Notes: generated by a model from the letters alone, not told the origin. 64,000 nt of DNA from Martinezella hainanensis (GCF_900094555.1 NZ_FMAC01000001.1:1116001-1180000), one strand, 5' to 3'. Shown: positions 8,423-22,602, counted from the first letter of the stretch. Numbers and translations are program-made.

Positions 8423-10840
8423 ATGGGTAGAAAACCGGCGACGGAACGACGGGATGAGGTAAAGACCGGCACTGCCAAGGCGCCGGCCTTTGCCTATCGT
8501 CCCTTGCCCGGTGTCGCCGACGAAATGGTCGACAATACCGGCGCTGTCCGCCCAGTCTGGCAAAACTTCCTCTCCGCGCTGACGCGCATGACGGAAGAGG
8601 AATTGACCGAGCGCTTCGCCCGCGCCGACCGCTATCTGCGCGACGCCGGCGTTTTCTATCGGGCTTATGGAACGACAGGTGTCAGCGAACGTGGCTGGCC
8701 CATTTCGCATATTCCCGTGCTCATCGACGAACGCGAATGGCAGGCCCTTTCCGAAGGCCTGCAGCAGCGCGCCGATCTATTGGAATCGATCATCGCCGAC
8801 ATCTATGGTGATAGCCGGCTGGTCAGCGAGGGATTGCTGCCGCCTGCCTTGATTGCGGCCAATCCGGAATTCCTGCGCCCGCTGGTCGGCGTCAATCCGG
8901 CAAGCGGCCATTACCTGCATTTCCTGGCGTTCGAAGTCGGCCGCGGACCCGATGGCAACTGGTGGGTGCTCGCCGACCGCGCACAGGCACCGTCCGGCGC
9001 CGGCTTTGCACTGGAAACCCGCGTCGCCACTACCCGCGCCTTCTCTGATATCTACGCCGAAACCAAGGTCCATCGCCTCGCCTCCTTCTTCGGTGCTTTT
9101 CGCGATGCCCTGCTGGGTGGCAAGCGAAGCGGCGAAGGGCGCGTCGCCGTCCTGACGCCCGGCCCTGCCAACGAAACCTATTACGAACACGCCTATATCG
9201 CCCGCTACCTCGGCTTCATGCTGCTGGAAGGCGAGGACATCACCGTCGTCAACGATCAGCTGATGGTGCGCACCGTTGCCGGCTTGCGGCCGATCAGCGT
9301 GCTCTGGCGCCGCCTCGATGCCGCCTACGCCGATCCGCTGGAACTCAACCAGCATTCCCATATCGGCACGCCCGGCATGGTCGAGGCTTTGCGGGCGCAA
9401 ACGGTGACGATCGTCAACGCGCTCGGCTCTGGCATTCTCGAGACGCGCGCCTTGCTCGCCTTCATGCCGACCATCTGTCGGCACTTGCGCGGCGAGGAAT
9501 TGAAGCTGCCGTCGATCGCGACGTGGTGGTGCGGCCAGAAGAGCGAGCGGGAACATGTCGCCGCCAATATCGAGAAGATGGTCATCGGGCCGGCCTATTC
9601 CCGCATGCCCTTTTTCGACGACAACGGCCAATCCGTGCTGGGTTCGACCTTGCGCAGCACCGCCCGGGACTCGATCGCGGATTGGCTCGCGACCGAAGGG
9701 CAGAAGCTCGTCGGCCAGGAGGTCGTCACGCTATCGACGACGCCGGCCTGGGTCAACGGCAAGCTCACGCCGCGTCCCATGAGCCTGCGCGTCTTCGCCG
9801 CCCGCACCGACAATGGCTGGCAGATCATGCCGGGTGGTTTCGCCCGCATCGGCAGTGGTGACGATGTCGCGGCCATTGCCATGCAGGCCGGCGGCTCGGC
9901 GGCCGACGTGTGGATCGTCTCGGACAAGCCCGTCGAAGCCCATACGCTGCTGCCGGCCGAAGAGACCTTCACCCGCAACATGCCGGGCAGCCTGCCGAGC
10001 CGAGCCGCCGACAATCTCTTCTGGCTTGGCCGCTATATCGAGCGCGCCGAAGGCGCCTTGCGCATCCTGCGCGCCTGGCATGGGCGTTTTGCCGAAGCGG
10101 CCGATCCGAACCAGCCGCTACTTGCCGATGTCAGTGCTTATCTTGCCGCCATCGACATCGACACCAAGCAGGCGGTGCCGGAAACCCTGCTGCGCAACAT
10201 CGATAGCGCCGTCTATTCGGCAAGCAACATTCGCGACCGCTTCTCGCCTGACGGCTGGCTTGCCCTGAACGACCTCGCAAAGACGGCACGCCGCTTCAAG
10301 GAAGGCGTCAAGCACGGCGATGACGCCAGCCACGCCATGACGATCCTGCTGCGCAAGCTCGCGGGCTTTGCCGGTCTCGTGCATGAAAACATGTACCGCT
10401 TCACCGGCTGGCGCTTCCTGTCGCTCGGCCGCTATATCGAGCGCGGCCTGCACATGACGCGGCTGCTCGGCCACATGTCCGGTCCCGATGCGCCCGATGG
10501 CGCGCTCGACATGCTGCTTGAGATTGGCGACAGCGTCATGACCCATCGCCGCCGCTACAACGTCAATACGGCACGCCTGACGGTGACGGACCTTTTGGCG
10601 CTCGATCCGCTCAACCCGCGCTCGATCCTCTTCCAGATGAACGAGATCCACCGCGAGGTGGAGCAGCTGCCGAACGCTTTCGTCAACGGCCAGATGTCGC
10701 CCTTCTACCGCGAGGCCATGCGGCTGCATTCGGGATTGGCTGTCATGACGCCGGAAACCATGACTGTCGAAGTCTACCAGCAGCTGGCGCGCGAACTGGA
10801 GCGGCTTTCCGACCTGCTGGCACGCACCTATCTCGGATGA
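8423..10840 (+). CDS. Circularly permuted ATP-grasp / alpha-E protein
   Basis: The protein is 805 residues long. Residues 60-480 match the circularly permuted type 2 ATP-grasp (DUF404/DUF407) layout, with HYLHFLAFEVGRGPDGNWWV and a conserved acidic/Asn-rich core near GMVEALRAQTVTIVNALGSG. Residues 510-800 are the all-helical alpha-E domain (DUF403), with a double NLFWLGRYIERAEG / SLGRYIERGLHMTRLLGHM pattern. ATP-grasp enzymes form carboxylate-amine bonds, so a peptide- or amide-forming step is inferred. It sits between two transglutaminase genes in the same order as the cassette in many proteobacteria. The start at 8423 has a weak GAGACGGA upstream. Confidence 0.88.
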   Translation: MGRKPATERRDEVKTGTAKAPAFAYRPLPGVADEMVDNTGAVRPVWQNFLSALTRMTEEELTERFARADRYLRDAGVFYRAYGTTGVSERGWPISHIPVLIDEREWQALSEGLQQRADLLESIIADIYGDSRLVSEGLLPPALIAANPEFLRPLVGVNPASGHYLHFLAFEVGRGPDGNWWVLADRAQAPSGAGFALETRVATTRAFSDIYAETKVHRLASFFGAFRDALLGGKRSGEGRVAVLTPGPANETYYEHAYIARYLGFMLLEGEDITVVNDQLMVRTVAGLRPISVLWRRLDAAYADPLELNQHSHIGTPGMVEALRAQTVTIVNALGSGILETRALLAFMPTICRHLRGEELKLPSIATWWCGQKSEREHVAANIEKMVIGPAYSRMPFFDDNGQSVLGSTLRSTARDSIADWLATEGQKLVGQEVVTLSTTPAWVNGKLTPRPMSLRVFAARTDNGWQIMPGGFARIGSGDDVAAIAMQAGGSAADVWIVSDKPVEAHTLLPAEETFTRNMPGSLPSRAADNLFWLGRYIERAEGALRILRAWHGRFAEAADPNQPLLADVSAYLAAIDIDTKQAVPETLLRNIDSAVYSASNIRDRFSPDGWLALNDLAKTARRFKEGVKHGDDASHAMTILLRKLAGFAGLVHENMYRFTGWRFLSLGRYIERGLHMTRLLGHMSGPDAPDGALDMLLEIGDSVMTHRRRYNVNTARLTVTDLLALDPLNPRSILFQMNEIHREVEQLPNAFVNGQMSPFYREAMRLHSGLAVMTPETMTVEVYQQLARELERLSDLLARTYLG

Positions 10841-10844
10841 CGTG

Positions 10845-11723
10845 ATGCTCTACGACCTCTCGCTTCACATGGGCTATATCTACGACGTGCCGGCGAGCGG
10901 CGCGCGGCATATCCTGCGCGTCATGCCGCTCTCCCTGCCCAATCGGCAGAGACTGATCGCCGGCTCGGTGAAGATAACCCCGGGGCCGGATGAACAATCG
11001 AACTTCACGGATTTTTTCCAGCATCCGGCAACCTCGATCCTGGTGCGCGATCCGCATGAAAGGCTCGACATCCGCATGCAGGCGCGTGTTCAGGTAGAAA
11101 GCCAGCCCGTCGGGGCCGACTTTTCCCCCCTTCTCGGCAAATTGCCTGAGGAGATCGACGATTGCTGGTCGATCGATCCCTCCTCGCCCCATCATTTTCT
11201 CGGCAGCAGCCCGCGTCTGCCCGAAACAGGCGAGATTGCGGATTACAGCAAGCAATGGAAGGCCACCAATCTCACGACCCTGCAGATCGCCCATGCGGTC
11301 TGCGCGCAAATCCACAAGGATTTCACCTACGATCCCAAGGCGACGACTGTCGACACCACGCCCAAGGAGGCGTTTCGTCTCAAGCGCGGCGTCTGCCAGG
11401 ATTTCTCGCATGTGATGATCATCACGCTGCGCAGTCTCGGCATCCCCGCCGGCTATGTCAGCGGTTTTCTGCGTACCATCCCGCCGCCCGGCAAGGAGAG
11501 ACTGGAAGGTGCAGACGCCATGCATGCATGGGTGCGCGTCTGGTGCGGCGAGACGGCAGGGTGGATTGAGCTCGATCCGACGAACAATATTCCCGCCGGA
11601 ACGGATCACATCGTCGTTGCCTATGGCCGCGATTATTCGGACGTTGCCCCCGTTATCGGTGTACTGAAGAGTTACGGCAACCAGAAAGCCGTTCAGGCAG
11701 TAGATGTTATTCCACTAAAATAG
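10845..11723 (+). CDS. Transglutaminase-like cysteine peptidase family protein
   Basis: This 292-residue protein has the bacterial transglutaminase N-terminal domain followed by a catalytic core: Cys in RGVCQDFSHVM at about 184, His in DAMHAWVRVW at about 227 and Asp in ELDPTNNIPAG at about 243. Known relatives hydrolyse or ligate isopeptide or peptide bonds; the substrate is unknown. The ATG at 10845 lies 4 nt after the preceding stop; an overlapping in-frame GTG at 10842 is the alternative. It closes the three-gene cassette. The 148 nt that follow are AT-rich and hold no gene. Confidence 0.88.
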   Translation: MLYDLSLHMGYIYDVPASGARHILRVMPLSLPNRQRLIAGSVKITPGPDEQSNFTDFFQHPATSILVRDPHERLDIRMQARVQVESQPVGADFSPLLGKLPEEIDDCWSIDPSSPHHFLGSSPRLPETGEIADYSKQWKATNLTTLQIAHAVCAQIHKDFTYDPKATTVDTTPKEAFRLKRGVCQDFSHVMIITLRSLGIPAGYVSGFLRTIPPPGKERLEGADAMHAWVRVWCGETAGWIELDPTNNIPAGTDHIVVAYGRDYSDVAPVIGVLKSYGNQKAVQAVDVIPLK

Positions 11724-11871
11724 AATATACTTAAAGTAGTAAAAATCTGAAGCAAATCGCGTCAGACTAGGCAATTTGTTAAAAATCGACCGGTCGCTTA
11801 AACCTTCAACTAATATTTGTATTTGATAGTCCCGCCGTTCTTGAGAATCCAACTCTTTCCAATAGGCGGAC

Positions 11872-13080
11872 ATGATGATTGCCGGCTCCAATTTACTTTG
11901 TGTATTAAAACAACTTTTACGCGATAGAGCCGGAAACTTTGGCATCCTGACCGCGATTTCAGTCCCGGTGCTGGCCGTAGCGGGCGGCGTGGCGGTCGAT
12001 GTCACGAACATGTCGCTGACACGCAGCCAGCTGCAGGAATCGACGGATGCAGCTGCGCTCGCTACGGCAACAGCGCTTGCGGACGGTAGCGCGACCACAA
12101 CGACCGCCAAGGATCTCGCCAACAATTTTGTGCTCGGCCAGATGTCGAATTATCTCGCCGGCGATGCGGATGCTACGAATTCACTGAAAGCAGGCACCAG
12201 CACGACGGTGACAAAAACGACCGATTCCTCGGGGAATTCGGGTTACACGGTCGTCGTGAATTCATCCTATTCGATGCCGGTGAACAGCATGACCCGCCTG
12301 ACCGGACAGAGTTCCCTGAACATTTCTACGTCCAGCACGTCAATCAGCGGAAAGACTTCTGAAACCCAGAAGAATGCCTTGTCGATGGAGATCGCGCTCG
12401 ATAAGTCCGGCTCGATGTTGCTGAATACGGAAGTTGTCGACACCACTCAGACAAGCTGTATTCAATATTATACTAAAGGGAATTATCTGTATCAGTATTC
12501 AAAGGCTCAGAGCCCTTGTTATATCAAAAAGATTGCAGCACTGAAAACAGCAGTCGGTAGTCTTTTGGACCAGTTGGATGCGGCCGATCCTACCTCGCAA
12601 TATGTTCGCACTGCGGCCATTGCTTGGAGCAGCGAGGTCGACAGCTATAGCAATCTCGATTGGGGAACAAAATCGACTCGCACAAACGTCGTCAGCGGAT
12701 TGAATGCTGAAGGTGGTACCGAGTCTAGTGCACCAATGACAATGGCTTTCAACAACCTTATGTCGGCTTCCGAAACAGCTGCACAGGCCAAGAAGAATAA
12801 CAAGACTTTCCAGAAGTACATCATCTTGATGACAGATGGAGAAAACAACGACACCAGTTCGGACCAGAAGACGTTGGCAACCTGCAATTCTGCAAAGGCC
12901 GCTGGTATCAAAATCTACACTGTTGCCTTCATGGCTCCGGCGCGCGGACAAAGTCTCCTGCAGACTTGCGCAACAAGCCCATCAAACTACTTCGCTGCCC
13001 AGCAGATGTCGGATCTGGTCGCCGCCTTCAAGACAATCGCCACCGAAACATCCAAGCAGATGACGCTCCTGACGAAGTGA
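11872..13080 (+). CDS. TadG-like pilus-assembly protein with von Willebrand A domain
   Basis: The protein is 402 residues long. Residues 18-48 contain the TadE/TadG N-terminal motif (RDRAGNFGILTAISVPVLAV) with a single membrane helix and the trailing segment SQLQESTDAAALATATALA. A von Willebrand A domain follows, with the MIDAS sequence DKSGSM at about 178 and ILMTDGENND further on. Ser/Thr content is high. TadG-type proteins belong to Flp/Tad secretion systems, but no other tad gene is in the window. Base composition is visibly lower in GC than both neighbours. An AGGCGG precedes the start and a strong terminator follows. It may act on its own at the envelope. Confidence 0.8.
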   Translation: MMIAGSNLLCVLKQLLRDRAGNFGILTAISVPVLAVAGGVAVDVTNMSLTRSQLQESTDAAALATATALADGSATTTTAKDLANNFVLGQMSNYLAGDADATNSLKAGTSTTVTKTTDSSGNSGYTVVVNSSYSMPVNSMTRLTGQSSLNISTSSTSISGKTSETQKNALSMEIALDKSGSMLLNTEVVDTTQTSCIQYYTKGNYLYQYSKAQSPCYIKKIAALKTAVGSLLDQLDAADPTSQYVRTAAIAWSSEVDSYSNLDWGTKSTRTNVVSGLNAEGGTESSAPMTMAFNNLMSASETAAQAKKNNKTFQKYIILMTDGENNDTSSDQKTLATCNSAKAAGIKIYTVAFMAPARGQSLLQTCATSPSNYFAAQQMSDLVAAFKTIATETSKQMTLLTK

Positions 13081-13127
13081 CCTCGCCTGGGTTGCGCACC
13101 AAGCAACCATAAATAGTCATCGAAATA

Positions 13128-13165
13128 AAAAGCCGCGCGATGCGAGTATCGCGCGGCTTTTCGTT
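13128..13165 (+). terminator. Rho-independent terminator of the TadG-like gene
   Basis: A perfect 14-bp stem (AAAAGCCGCGCGAT at 13128-13141 with its complement at 13148-13161) closes on a 6-nt loop and runs into TTTTCGTTT. It starts 48 nt after the stop codon, and the symmetry would also allow some termination on the other strand. Confidence 0.85.
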
Positions 13166-13268
13166 TGATCGATGCGCGAATAAGAGCCCGAAACATCATC
13201 GGAATCAAGTCTTTTCCCGTCGAGGCGGAACCTTTGGCGGCATTTTTCGCATCCGCCCAACTCGCTTG

Positions 13269-13298
13269 TTGCAACTGCTTTACATCAGTGCGTAAACT
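13269..13298 (+). promoter_or_regulatory. Possible sigma70 promoter of the glg operon
   Basis: TTGCAA (13269-13274) and TAAACT (13293-13298) are separated by 18 nt and lie about 80 nt upstream of glgP in the only sizeable gap before the operon. Both hexamers deviate from consensus, so this is a suggestion only. Confidence 0.3.
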
Positions 13299-13378
13299 GA
13301 TAGTGAAACGGAAAGGCAAATCGATTTAATTCGGCGTAACGCGCTGAATATAAATCACAAATGGCGAGAGTTGATAGT

Positions 13379-15841
13379 ATGAATAACTTGACGAAGGCCG
13401 ATCTCCCCGTTCCAGCCCCGCGCAGTTCCCGCCCCGAAATCCTTGCCGAAGAAATCATCGAGCGCCTGACATACCGCATCGGCAAGGATGCGAAGGTCGC
13501 CAAGCCGCACGACTGGCTGACGGCAACGATCCTTGTCATCCGCGACCGCGTCATCGACAAATGGATTGAATCGACCCGAAAAGCCTATCAGACGGGCGCC
13601 AAGCGCGTTTACTATCTGTCTCTCGAATTCCTCATCGGCCGCCTGATGCGCGACGCCATCTCCAATCTCGGCCTGATGGAGGAGATCACCAACGCTCTCG
13701 CTTCGCTGGGCGTCGACATCCGTGTCATCGCCGGCCTCGAGCCCGATGCAGCGCTCGGCAATGGCGGCCTCGGCCGCCTCGCGGCCTGCTTTATGGAATC
13801 CATGGCAACCGTCGATGTGCCGGCCTATGGCTACGGCATTCGCTACGTCCACGGCCTGTTCCGCCAGCAGATGGCCGATGGCTGGCAGGTGGAGCTGCCC
13901 GAAACCTGGCTGGCGCACGGCAACCCTTGGGAATTCGAACGCCAGGAAAGCTCCTATGAAATCGGCTTCGGCGGCGGCGTCGAAACCATCAGCAGCCACG
14001 ACGATCAGCCGCGTTACGTCTGGAAGCCGGCGGAGCGCGTCATCGCCACCGCATTCGATACGCCCGTCGTCGGCTGGCGTGGCGCGCGCGTCAACACGCT
14101 GCGTCTCTGGTCGGCGCAGCCGATCGACCCGATCCTGCTCGATGCCTTCAACGCCGGCGACCACATCGGCGCGCTGCGCGAAAGCAACAAGGCCGAAAGC
14201 CTGACCCGCGTTCTCTATCCCGCCGATGCGACACCGGCCGGCCAGGAGCTGCGCCTGCGCCAGGAGTTCTTCTTCTCGTCGGCCTCGCTGCAGGACATTC
14301 TGCGCCGCCACCTGCAGCAATATGACGATCTGACCAATCTCGCCGACAAGGTCGCGATCCAGCTGAACGACACGCATCCGGCCGTCTCCGTCACCGAAAT
14401 GATGCGCCTGCTGGTCGATGTTCACGGCTTCGATTTCGACAAAGCCTGGGATATCACCAGAAACACCTTCGGCTACACCAACCATACGCTGCTGCCGGAA
14501 GCGCTGGAAAGCTGGCCGGTGCCGCTGTTCGAGCGACTGCTGCCGCGCCATATGCAGATCATCTATGCGATCAATGCCAAGATTCTCGTCGAAGCGCGCA
14601 AACTGCGCAATTTCAGCGATACCGAAATCCGTTCGATCTCGCTCATCGACGAGAATGGCGATCGCCGCGTGCGCATGGGCAATCTTGCCTTTGTCGGCTC
14701 GCATTCGATCAACGGCGTTTCCGCGCTTCATACCGACCTGATGAAGGTCACGGTCTTCGCCGACCTGCACAAGCTCTATCCGGACCGCATCAACAACAAG
14801 ACCAACGGCATTACGCCGCGGCGCTGGCTGATGCAGTGCAATCCCGGCCTGACGAACCTCGTGCGCGAAACCATCGGCGATGCCTTCCTCGACGACGCCG
14901 AGCAGCTGAAGCCGCTGGATCAGTTCGCCCGCGACAGCGCCTTCCAGGAGAAGTTCGCCGCCGTCAAGCGCGCCAACAAGGTGCAGCTCTCCAACCTCGT
15001 CGCCAGCCGCATGGGCATCAAGCTCGATCCGAACGCGATGTTCGACATCCAGATCAAGCGCATCCACGAATACAAGCGCCAGCTGCTCAACGTCATCGAA
15101 ACCGTAGCGCTTTACGACCAGATTCGCTCTCATCCGGAGCTCGACTGGCAGCCGCGCGTCAAGCTGTTCGCCGGCAAGGCGGCGCCGAGCTATCATAACG
15201 CCAAGCTCATCATCAAGCTGATCAACGATGTCGCACGCGTCATCAACAACGATCCCTCTGTACGTGGCCTGCTGAAGGTCGTCTTCGTGCCGAACTACAA
15301 CGTTTCGCTGGCCGAAGTCATGGTACCGGCCGCCGATCTTTCCGAACAGATTTCGACCGCCGGCATGGAAGCCTCCGGCACCGGCAACATGAAGTTCGGC
15401 CTCAACGGCGCGCTGACCATCGGCACGCTTGATGGCGCCAACGTCGAAATGCGAGATAATGTCGGCGAGGACAATATCGTCATCTTCGGATTGCGGGCCG
15501 ATGAGGTCGCCAACCTGCGCAGCGACGGTCACAATCCTCGCGCCATCATCGAGCGTTCGCGCGAATTGGCTCAAGCACTTTCGGCCATCGCCTCTGGTGT
15601 ATTCTCTCCCGACGACCGCAACCGCTACGCCGGCCTGATCGACGGCATCTACAGCCACGACTGGTTTATGGTTGCCGCCGATTTCGATGCCTACGCCTCG
15701 GCACAGCGCGAAGTCGATATTCTCTGGGCCAACCCGTCGGAATGGTACGCGAAGACGATCAACAATACCGCCCGCATGGGCTGGTTCTCCTCCGACCGGA
15801 CGATCCGTCAATACGCCAAGGAAATCTGGAGAGCCGGATGA
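13379..15841 (+). CDS. glgP: Glycogen phosphorylase
   Basis: GlgP phosphorolyses alpha-1,4 glucan ends to glucose-1-phosphate in the cytosol, using pyridoxal phosphate. The family fingerprint [20 protein letters not shown] with the cofactor Lys is near residue 670, and the N-terminal glycine-rich loop [17 protein letters not shown] is at about 125. The 820-residue length is normal. I chose ATG 13379 because GAGAG lies 8 nt upstream; an in-frame ATG at 13361 has no Shine-Dalgarno. It is first in the glg operon and overlaps glgB by 4 nt (ATGA), implying coupled translation. Confidence 0.95.
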   Translation: MNNLTKADLPVPAPRSSRPEILAEEIIERLTYRIGKDAKVAKPHDWLTATILVIRDRVIDKWIESTRKAYQTGAKRVYYLSLEFLIGRLMRDAISNLGLMEEITNALASLGVDIRVIAGLEPDAALGNGGLGRLAACFMESMATVDVPAYGYGIRYVHGLFRQQMADGWQVELPETWLAHGNPWEFERQESSYEIGFGGGVETISSHDDQPRYVWKPAERVIATAFDTPVVGWRGARVNTLRLWSAQPIDPILLDAFNAGDHIGALRESNKAESLTRVLYPADATPAGQELRLRQEFFFSSASLQDILRRHLQQYDDLTNLADKVAIQLNDTHPAVSVTEMMRLLVDVHGFDFDKAWDITRNTFGYTNHTLLPEALESWPVPLFERLLPRHMQIIYAINAKILVEARKLRNFSDTEIRSISLIDENGDRRVRMGNLAFVGSHSINGVSALHTDLMKVTVFADLHKLYPDRINNKTNGITPRRWLMQCNPGLTNLVRETIGDAFLDDAEQLKPLDQFARDSAFQEKFAAVKRANKVQLSNLVASRMGIKLDPNAMFDIQIKRIHEYKRQLLNVIETVALYDQIRSHPELDWQPRVKLFAGKAAPSYHNAKLIIKLINDVARVINNDPSVRGLLKVVFVPNYNVSLAEVMVPAADLSEQISTAGMEASGTGNMKFGLNGALTIGTLDGANVEMRDNVGEDNIVIFGLRADEVANLRSDGHNPRAIIERSRELAQALSAIASGVFSPDDRNRYAGLIDGIYSHDWFMVAADFDAYASAQREVDILWANPSEWYAKTINNTARMGWFSSDRTIRQYAKEIWRAG

Positions 15842-18045
15842 AAAAGCCGAAAAAGCCCGCTGACAGCACAAGCTTGAGCGATATTTCGGCAGTGGATATT
15901 GCTGCAATTCTCGCAGGCACCCATTCCGATCCATTCGCCGTTCTCGGCGTGCACAAGACGGACGAAGGCTATGTAGCCCGCTGTTTCATCCTTGGTGCTG
16001 AAGCCGTCACCGCCACGGCGCTCGACGGCTCCGTCATCGGCGAGCTCGAATGCCTCGATCCGGCAGGCTTCTTTTCCGGCGACGTCAAACTTGCCAAGCA
16101 GCAGCCGGTCCGCTATCGCGCCCGGCGCGGCGATGCCGAATGGGCGGTAACCGATCCCTACAGCTTCGGTCCGGTTCTTGGACCAATGGACGATTACTTC
16201 GCTCGTCAGGGTACGCATCTGCGCCTGTTCGACAAGATGGGCGCCCACCCCATGAAGCACGAGGGCGTCCAGGGCTTTCATTTCGCCGTCTGGGCACCGA
16301 ATGCACAGCGCGTTTCGGTTGTCGGCGATTTCAACAATTGGGATGGCCGCCGGCACGTCATGCGCTTCCGCTCCGACAGCGGCATCTGGGAGATCTTCGC
16401 CCCGGATGTGCCGGCCGGGGTTGCTTATAAGTTTGAGATCCGTGGCCAGGACGGCGTATTGCTGCCGCTGAAGGCCGATCCCTTTGCCCGACGCAGCGAG
16501 CTGCGCCCGAAGACGGCTTCGGTCACCGCCAACGAACTGCTTCAGATCTGGGACGATTCCGCGCACCGCGAACATTGGGCAAGCGTCGATCAGCGCCGCC
16601 AGCCGATCTCTATTTACGAGGTGCATGCCGCCTCCTGGCAGCGCCGCGACGACGGCTCGATGCTGTCCTGGGACGAACTCGCCTCGCGCCTCATCCCCTA
16701 TTGCGTCGACATGGGCTTCACCCATATCGAATTCCTGCCGATCACCGAACATCCCTATGATCCGTCCTGGGGCTATCAGACGACCGGCCTTTATGCACCA
16801 ACCGCCCGCTTCGGTGAGCCGGAAGGCTTCGCCCGCTTCGTCAACGGCTGCCACAAGGTCGGCATCGGCGTCATTCTCGATTGGGTGCCGGCGCATTTTC
16901 CGACGGACGAACATGGCCTGCGCTGGTTCGATGGCACTGCCCTTTACGAACATGAAGACCCGCGCAAGGGCTTTCATCCCGACTGGAATACGGCGATCTA
17001 CAATTTCGGCCGCACCGAAGTGCTCGCCTATCTGCTGAACAATGCACTCTATTGGGCAGAAAAATACCACCTGGACGGTTTGCGCGTCGATGCCGTCGCC
17101 TCAATGCTCTACCTCGACTATTCGCGCAAGCACGGCGAGTGGATCCCGAACGAATATGGCGGCAACGAAAACCTCGAGGCTGTTCGCTTCCTGCAGTCGA
17201 TGAACACTCGGCTTTACGGCGCGCATCCGGGCGTCATGACCATCGCCGAGGAATCGACCTCCTGGCCGAAAGTATCGCAGCCGGTCCATGAGGGCGGGCT
17301 TGGCTTCGGCTTCAAGTGGAACATGGGCTTCATGCACGACACGCTGAGCTATCTCGCCCGCGAGCCCGTGCATCGCAAATATCATCACAACGAGCTGACC
17401 TTCGGCCTGATCTACGCCTTCTCGGAAAACTTCGTCCTGCCGCTCTCGCATGATGAAGTCGTCCACGGCAAGGGATCGCTGATCGCCAAGATGGCCGGCG
17501 ACGATTGGCAGAAATTCGCCAACCTGCGTGCCTACTATGCCTTCATGTGGGGTTATCCCGGCAAGAAGCTGCTCTTCATGGGCCAGGAATTCGCGCAATG
17601 GAGCGAGTGGAGCGAAGAGCGCGCGCTGGACTGGAACCTGCTGCAATATCGCATGCACGAAGGCATGCGCCGCCTCGTTCGTGATCTCAATTTCACCTAT
17701 CGCAGCAAGCCGGCACTTCATGCTCGCGATTGCGAGGGCGACGGCTTCGAATGGCTTGTGGTCGATGATTTCGAAAACTCGGTCTTTGCATGGCTGCGCA
17801 AGGCGCCGGGCGAAAAGCCGGTCGCCGTCATTACCAATTTCACGCCAGTCTATCGTGAGAACTACACCTTGCGCTTGCCAGCTGAGGGGCGGTGGCGCGA
17901 GATATTGAATACCGATGCCGACATTTATGGCGGCAGCGGCAAGGGGAATGGCGGGCGTGTCCAGGCCGTGAATGCAGGCGGAGGCGTACAAGCGATCATA
18001 ACGCTGCCTCCACTAGCGACGATCATGCTCGAACCGGAATTTTGA
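15838..18045 (+). CDS. glgB: 1,4-alpha-glucan branching enzyme
   Basis: This 735-residue branching enzyme introduces alpha-1,6 links into glycogen. An N-terminal module precedes a CBM48 domain ([20 protein letters not shown]), then the GH13 barrel with catalytic Asp in [13 protein letters not shown], Glu in TIAEEST and the substrate-binding [14 protein letters not shown]. The start ATG overlaps the glgP stop and has GGAGAGCC upstream, and the KKPKKPAD start gives the usual family length. The longer frame to 15742 runs inside glgP and is not used. glgC follows after 26 nt. Confidence 0.95.
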   Translation: MKKPKKPADSTSLSDISAVDIAAILAGTHSDPFAVLGVHKTDEGYVARCFILGAEAVTATALDGSVIGELECLDPAGFFSGDVKLAKQQPVRYRARRGDAEWAVTDPYSFGPVLGPMDDYFARQGTHLRLFDKMGAHPMKHEGVQGFHFAVWAPNAQRVSVVGDFNNWDGRRHVMRFRSDSGIWEIFAPDVPAGVAYKFEIRGQDGVLLPLKADPFARRSELRPKTASVTANELLQIWDDSAHREHWASVDQRRQPISIYEVHAASWQRRDDGSMLSWDELASRLIPYCVDMGFTHIEFLPITEHPYDPSWGYQTTGLYAPTARFGEPEGFARFVNGCHKVGIGVILDWVPAHFPTDEHGLRWFDGTALYEHEDPRKGFHPDWNTAIYNFGRTEVLAYLLNNALYWAEKYHLDGLRVDAVASMLYLDYSRKHGEWIPNEYGGNENLEAVRFLQSMNTRLYGAHPGVMTIAEESTSWPKVSQPVHEGGLGFGFKWNMGFMHDTLSYLAREPVHRKYHHNELTFGLIYAFSENFVLPLSHDEVVHGKGSLIAKMAGDDWQKFANLRAYYAFMWGYPGKKLLFMGQEFAQWSEWSEERALDWNLLQYRMHEGMRRLVRDLNFTYRSKPALHARDCEGDGFEWLVVDDFENSVFAWLRKAPGEKPVAVITNFTPVYRENYTLRLPAEGRWREILNTDADIYGGSGKGNGGRVQAVNAGGGVQAIITLPPLATIMLEPEF

Positions 18046-18071
18046 GACCATTACGGACAGGGAGGAATAAA

Positions 18072-19334
18072 ATGGTAGAAAAACGTTTCCAGCCGCTGGC
18101 ACGCGATGCCATGGCCTACGTTCTTGCCGGGGGGCGCGGCAGCCGCCTGAAAGAACTGACCGACCGCCGTGCCAAGCCAGCCGTGTACTTCGGCGGCAAG
18201 ACCCGGATCATCGATTTCGCGCTGTCCAACGCACTCAATTCCGGTATCCGCCGCATCGGCGTCGCGACGCAGTACAAGGCGCACTCGCTGATCCGCCACA
18301 TGCAACGCGGCTGGAACTTCTTCCGCCCGGAGCGAAACGAGAGCTTCGATATCCTGCCGGCCTCGCAGCGCGTCTCGGAAACGCAATGGTACGAAGGCAC
18401 GGCCGATGCCGTCTACCAGAACATCGACATCATCGAGCCCTATGGCCCGGAATACATGGTCATCCTCGCAGGCGACCACATCTACAAGATGGACTATGAA
18501 TGGATGCTGCAGCAGCACGTCGATTCCGGCGCACAGGTGACGATCGGCTGCCTCGAAGTGCCGCGCATGGAAGCGGTCGGATTCGGCGTCATGCATGTCA
18601 ACGAGAAGGACGAGATCATCGATTTCGTCGAAAAGCCGGCCGATCCGCCCGGCATTCCGGGCAATCCGGACTTTGCGCTTGCCTCCATGGGCATCTATGT
18701 CTTCCACACCAAATTCCTGATCGAATGCCTGAAGCGCGATGCGGCCGATCCGAATTCCAGCCGCGACTTCGGCAAGGATATCATTCCCTATATCGTCAAG
18801 AACGGCAAAGCCGTCGCCCATCGCTTCACGCAGTCCTGCGTTCGCTCGGATTTCGAGCGCGAAGCCTATTGGCGCGATGTCGGCACGATCGATGCCTATT
18901 GGCAGGCCAACATCGACCTGACCGCCGTGGTGCCGGAACTCGACATCTACGACAAGTCCTGGCCGATCTGGACCTATGCGGAAATCAGCCCGCCGGCCAA
19001 GTTCGTCCATGACGACGAGGACCGCCGCGGTTCTGCAGTCTCCTCCGTCGTCGCCGGCGATTGCATCATTTCCGGCGCGAGCCTCTACAACAGCCTGCTC
19101 TTTACCGGTGTTCGCGCCAATTCCTACTCCAAGCTGGAGGGTGCCGTCGTGTTGCCAAGCGTCAAGATCGGCCGCCGGGCACAGCTCAAGAATGTCGTCA
19201 TCGACCATGGCGTCACCATTCCCGAGGGTCTGGTGGTCGGTGAAGATCCGGACCTGGATGCCAAACGCTGGCGCCGCACGGAGAGCGGCATCTGCCTGAT
19301 CACCCAATCGATGATCGACAAACTGGATCTGTAA
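18072..19334 (+). CDS. glgC: Glucose-1-phosphate adenylyltransferase
   Basis: GlgC makes ADP-glucose, the committed step of bacterial glycogen synthesis. The 420-residue protein has the pyrophosphorylase loop [20 protein letters not shown] at the N-terminus, [17 protein letters not shown] next, the glucose-1-phosphate site [11 protein letters not shown] in the middle and a left-handed beta-helix C-terminus ([20 protein letters not shown]). GGAGG lies 7 nt before ATG 18072. Allosteric control by glycolytic intermediates is known for the family in alphaproteobacteria. It is third in the operon, 3 nt from glgA. Confidence 0.95.
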   Translation: MVEKRFQPLARDAMAYVLAGGRGSRLKELTDRRAKPAVYFGGKTRIIDFALSNALNSGIRRIGVATQYKAHSLIRHMQRGWNFFRPERNESFDILPASQRVSETQWYEGTADAVYQNIDIIEPYGPEYMVILAGDHIYKMDYEWMLQQHVDSGAQVTIGCLEVPRMEAVGFGVMHVNEKDEIIDFVEKPADPPGIPGNPDFALASMGIYVFHTKFLIECLKRDAADPNSSRDFGKDIIPYIVKNGKAVAHRFTQSCVRSDFEREAYWRDVGTIDAYWQANIDLTAVVPELDIYDKSWPIWTYAEISPPAKFVHDDEDRRGSAVSSVVAGDCIISGASLYNSLLFTGVRANSYSKLEGAVVLPSVKIGRRAQLKNVVIDHGVTIPEGLVVGEDPDLDAKRWRRTESGICLITQSMIDKLDL

Positions 19335-19337
19335 CTT

Positions 19338-22413
<3,076 letters not shown>

Positions 22414-22427
22414 GTTTTGGTTTTTAA

Positions 22428-22512
22428 GCCCCTTCGCCCCGCAAATGCGGGGAGAAGGTGGCCAGGAGCGGCTGAACGAAGTAAAGCGGCGACTGGTCGG
22501 ATGAGGGGCCTT
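22428..22512. repeat. RIME-like mosaic palindromic repeat
   Basis: After pgm there is a nested palindrome, CCTTC-g-CCCCGCA-aa-TGCGGGG-a-GAAGG, continuing to GGATGAGGGGCC, which can pair with the initial GCCCCTTC side. The layout is that of the rhizobial intergenic mosaic elements found in many copies per genome. It may act as a 3' processing or stabilising structure between pgm and glgX. Confidence 0.6.
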
Positions 22513-22548
22513 ATCGAAATTCACCACGACTGCACAATCTGCCGAACG

Positions 22549-22602
22549 CACCGCCCCTCACCCTAGCCCTCTCTCCGCACGCGGGCAGAGGGAGCGATCT
22601 TT
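22549..22602. repeat. Second palindromic repeat fragment
   Basis: The stretch CGCCCCTCACCCTAGCCCTC followed by a CCGCACGCGGG-type core and AGAGGG is the other common rhizobial intergenic repeat style. It ends about 25 nt before glgX and so makes up much of the glgX leader. Confidence 0.5.

Noticed and set aside
13355..15934. 859-residue antisense frame opposite glgP
   Set aside because: Mirror of a strongly supported glgP; no Shine-Dalgarno or family motif.
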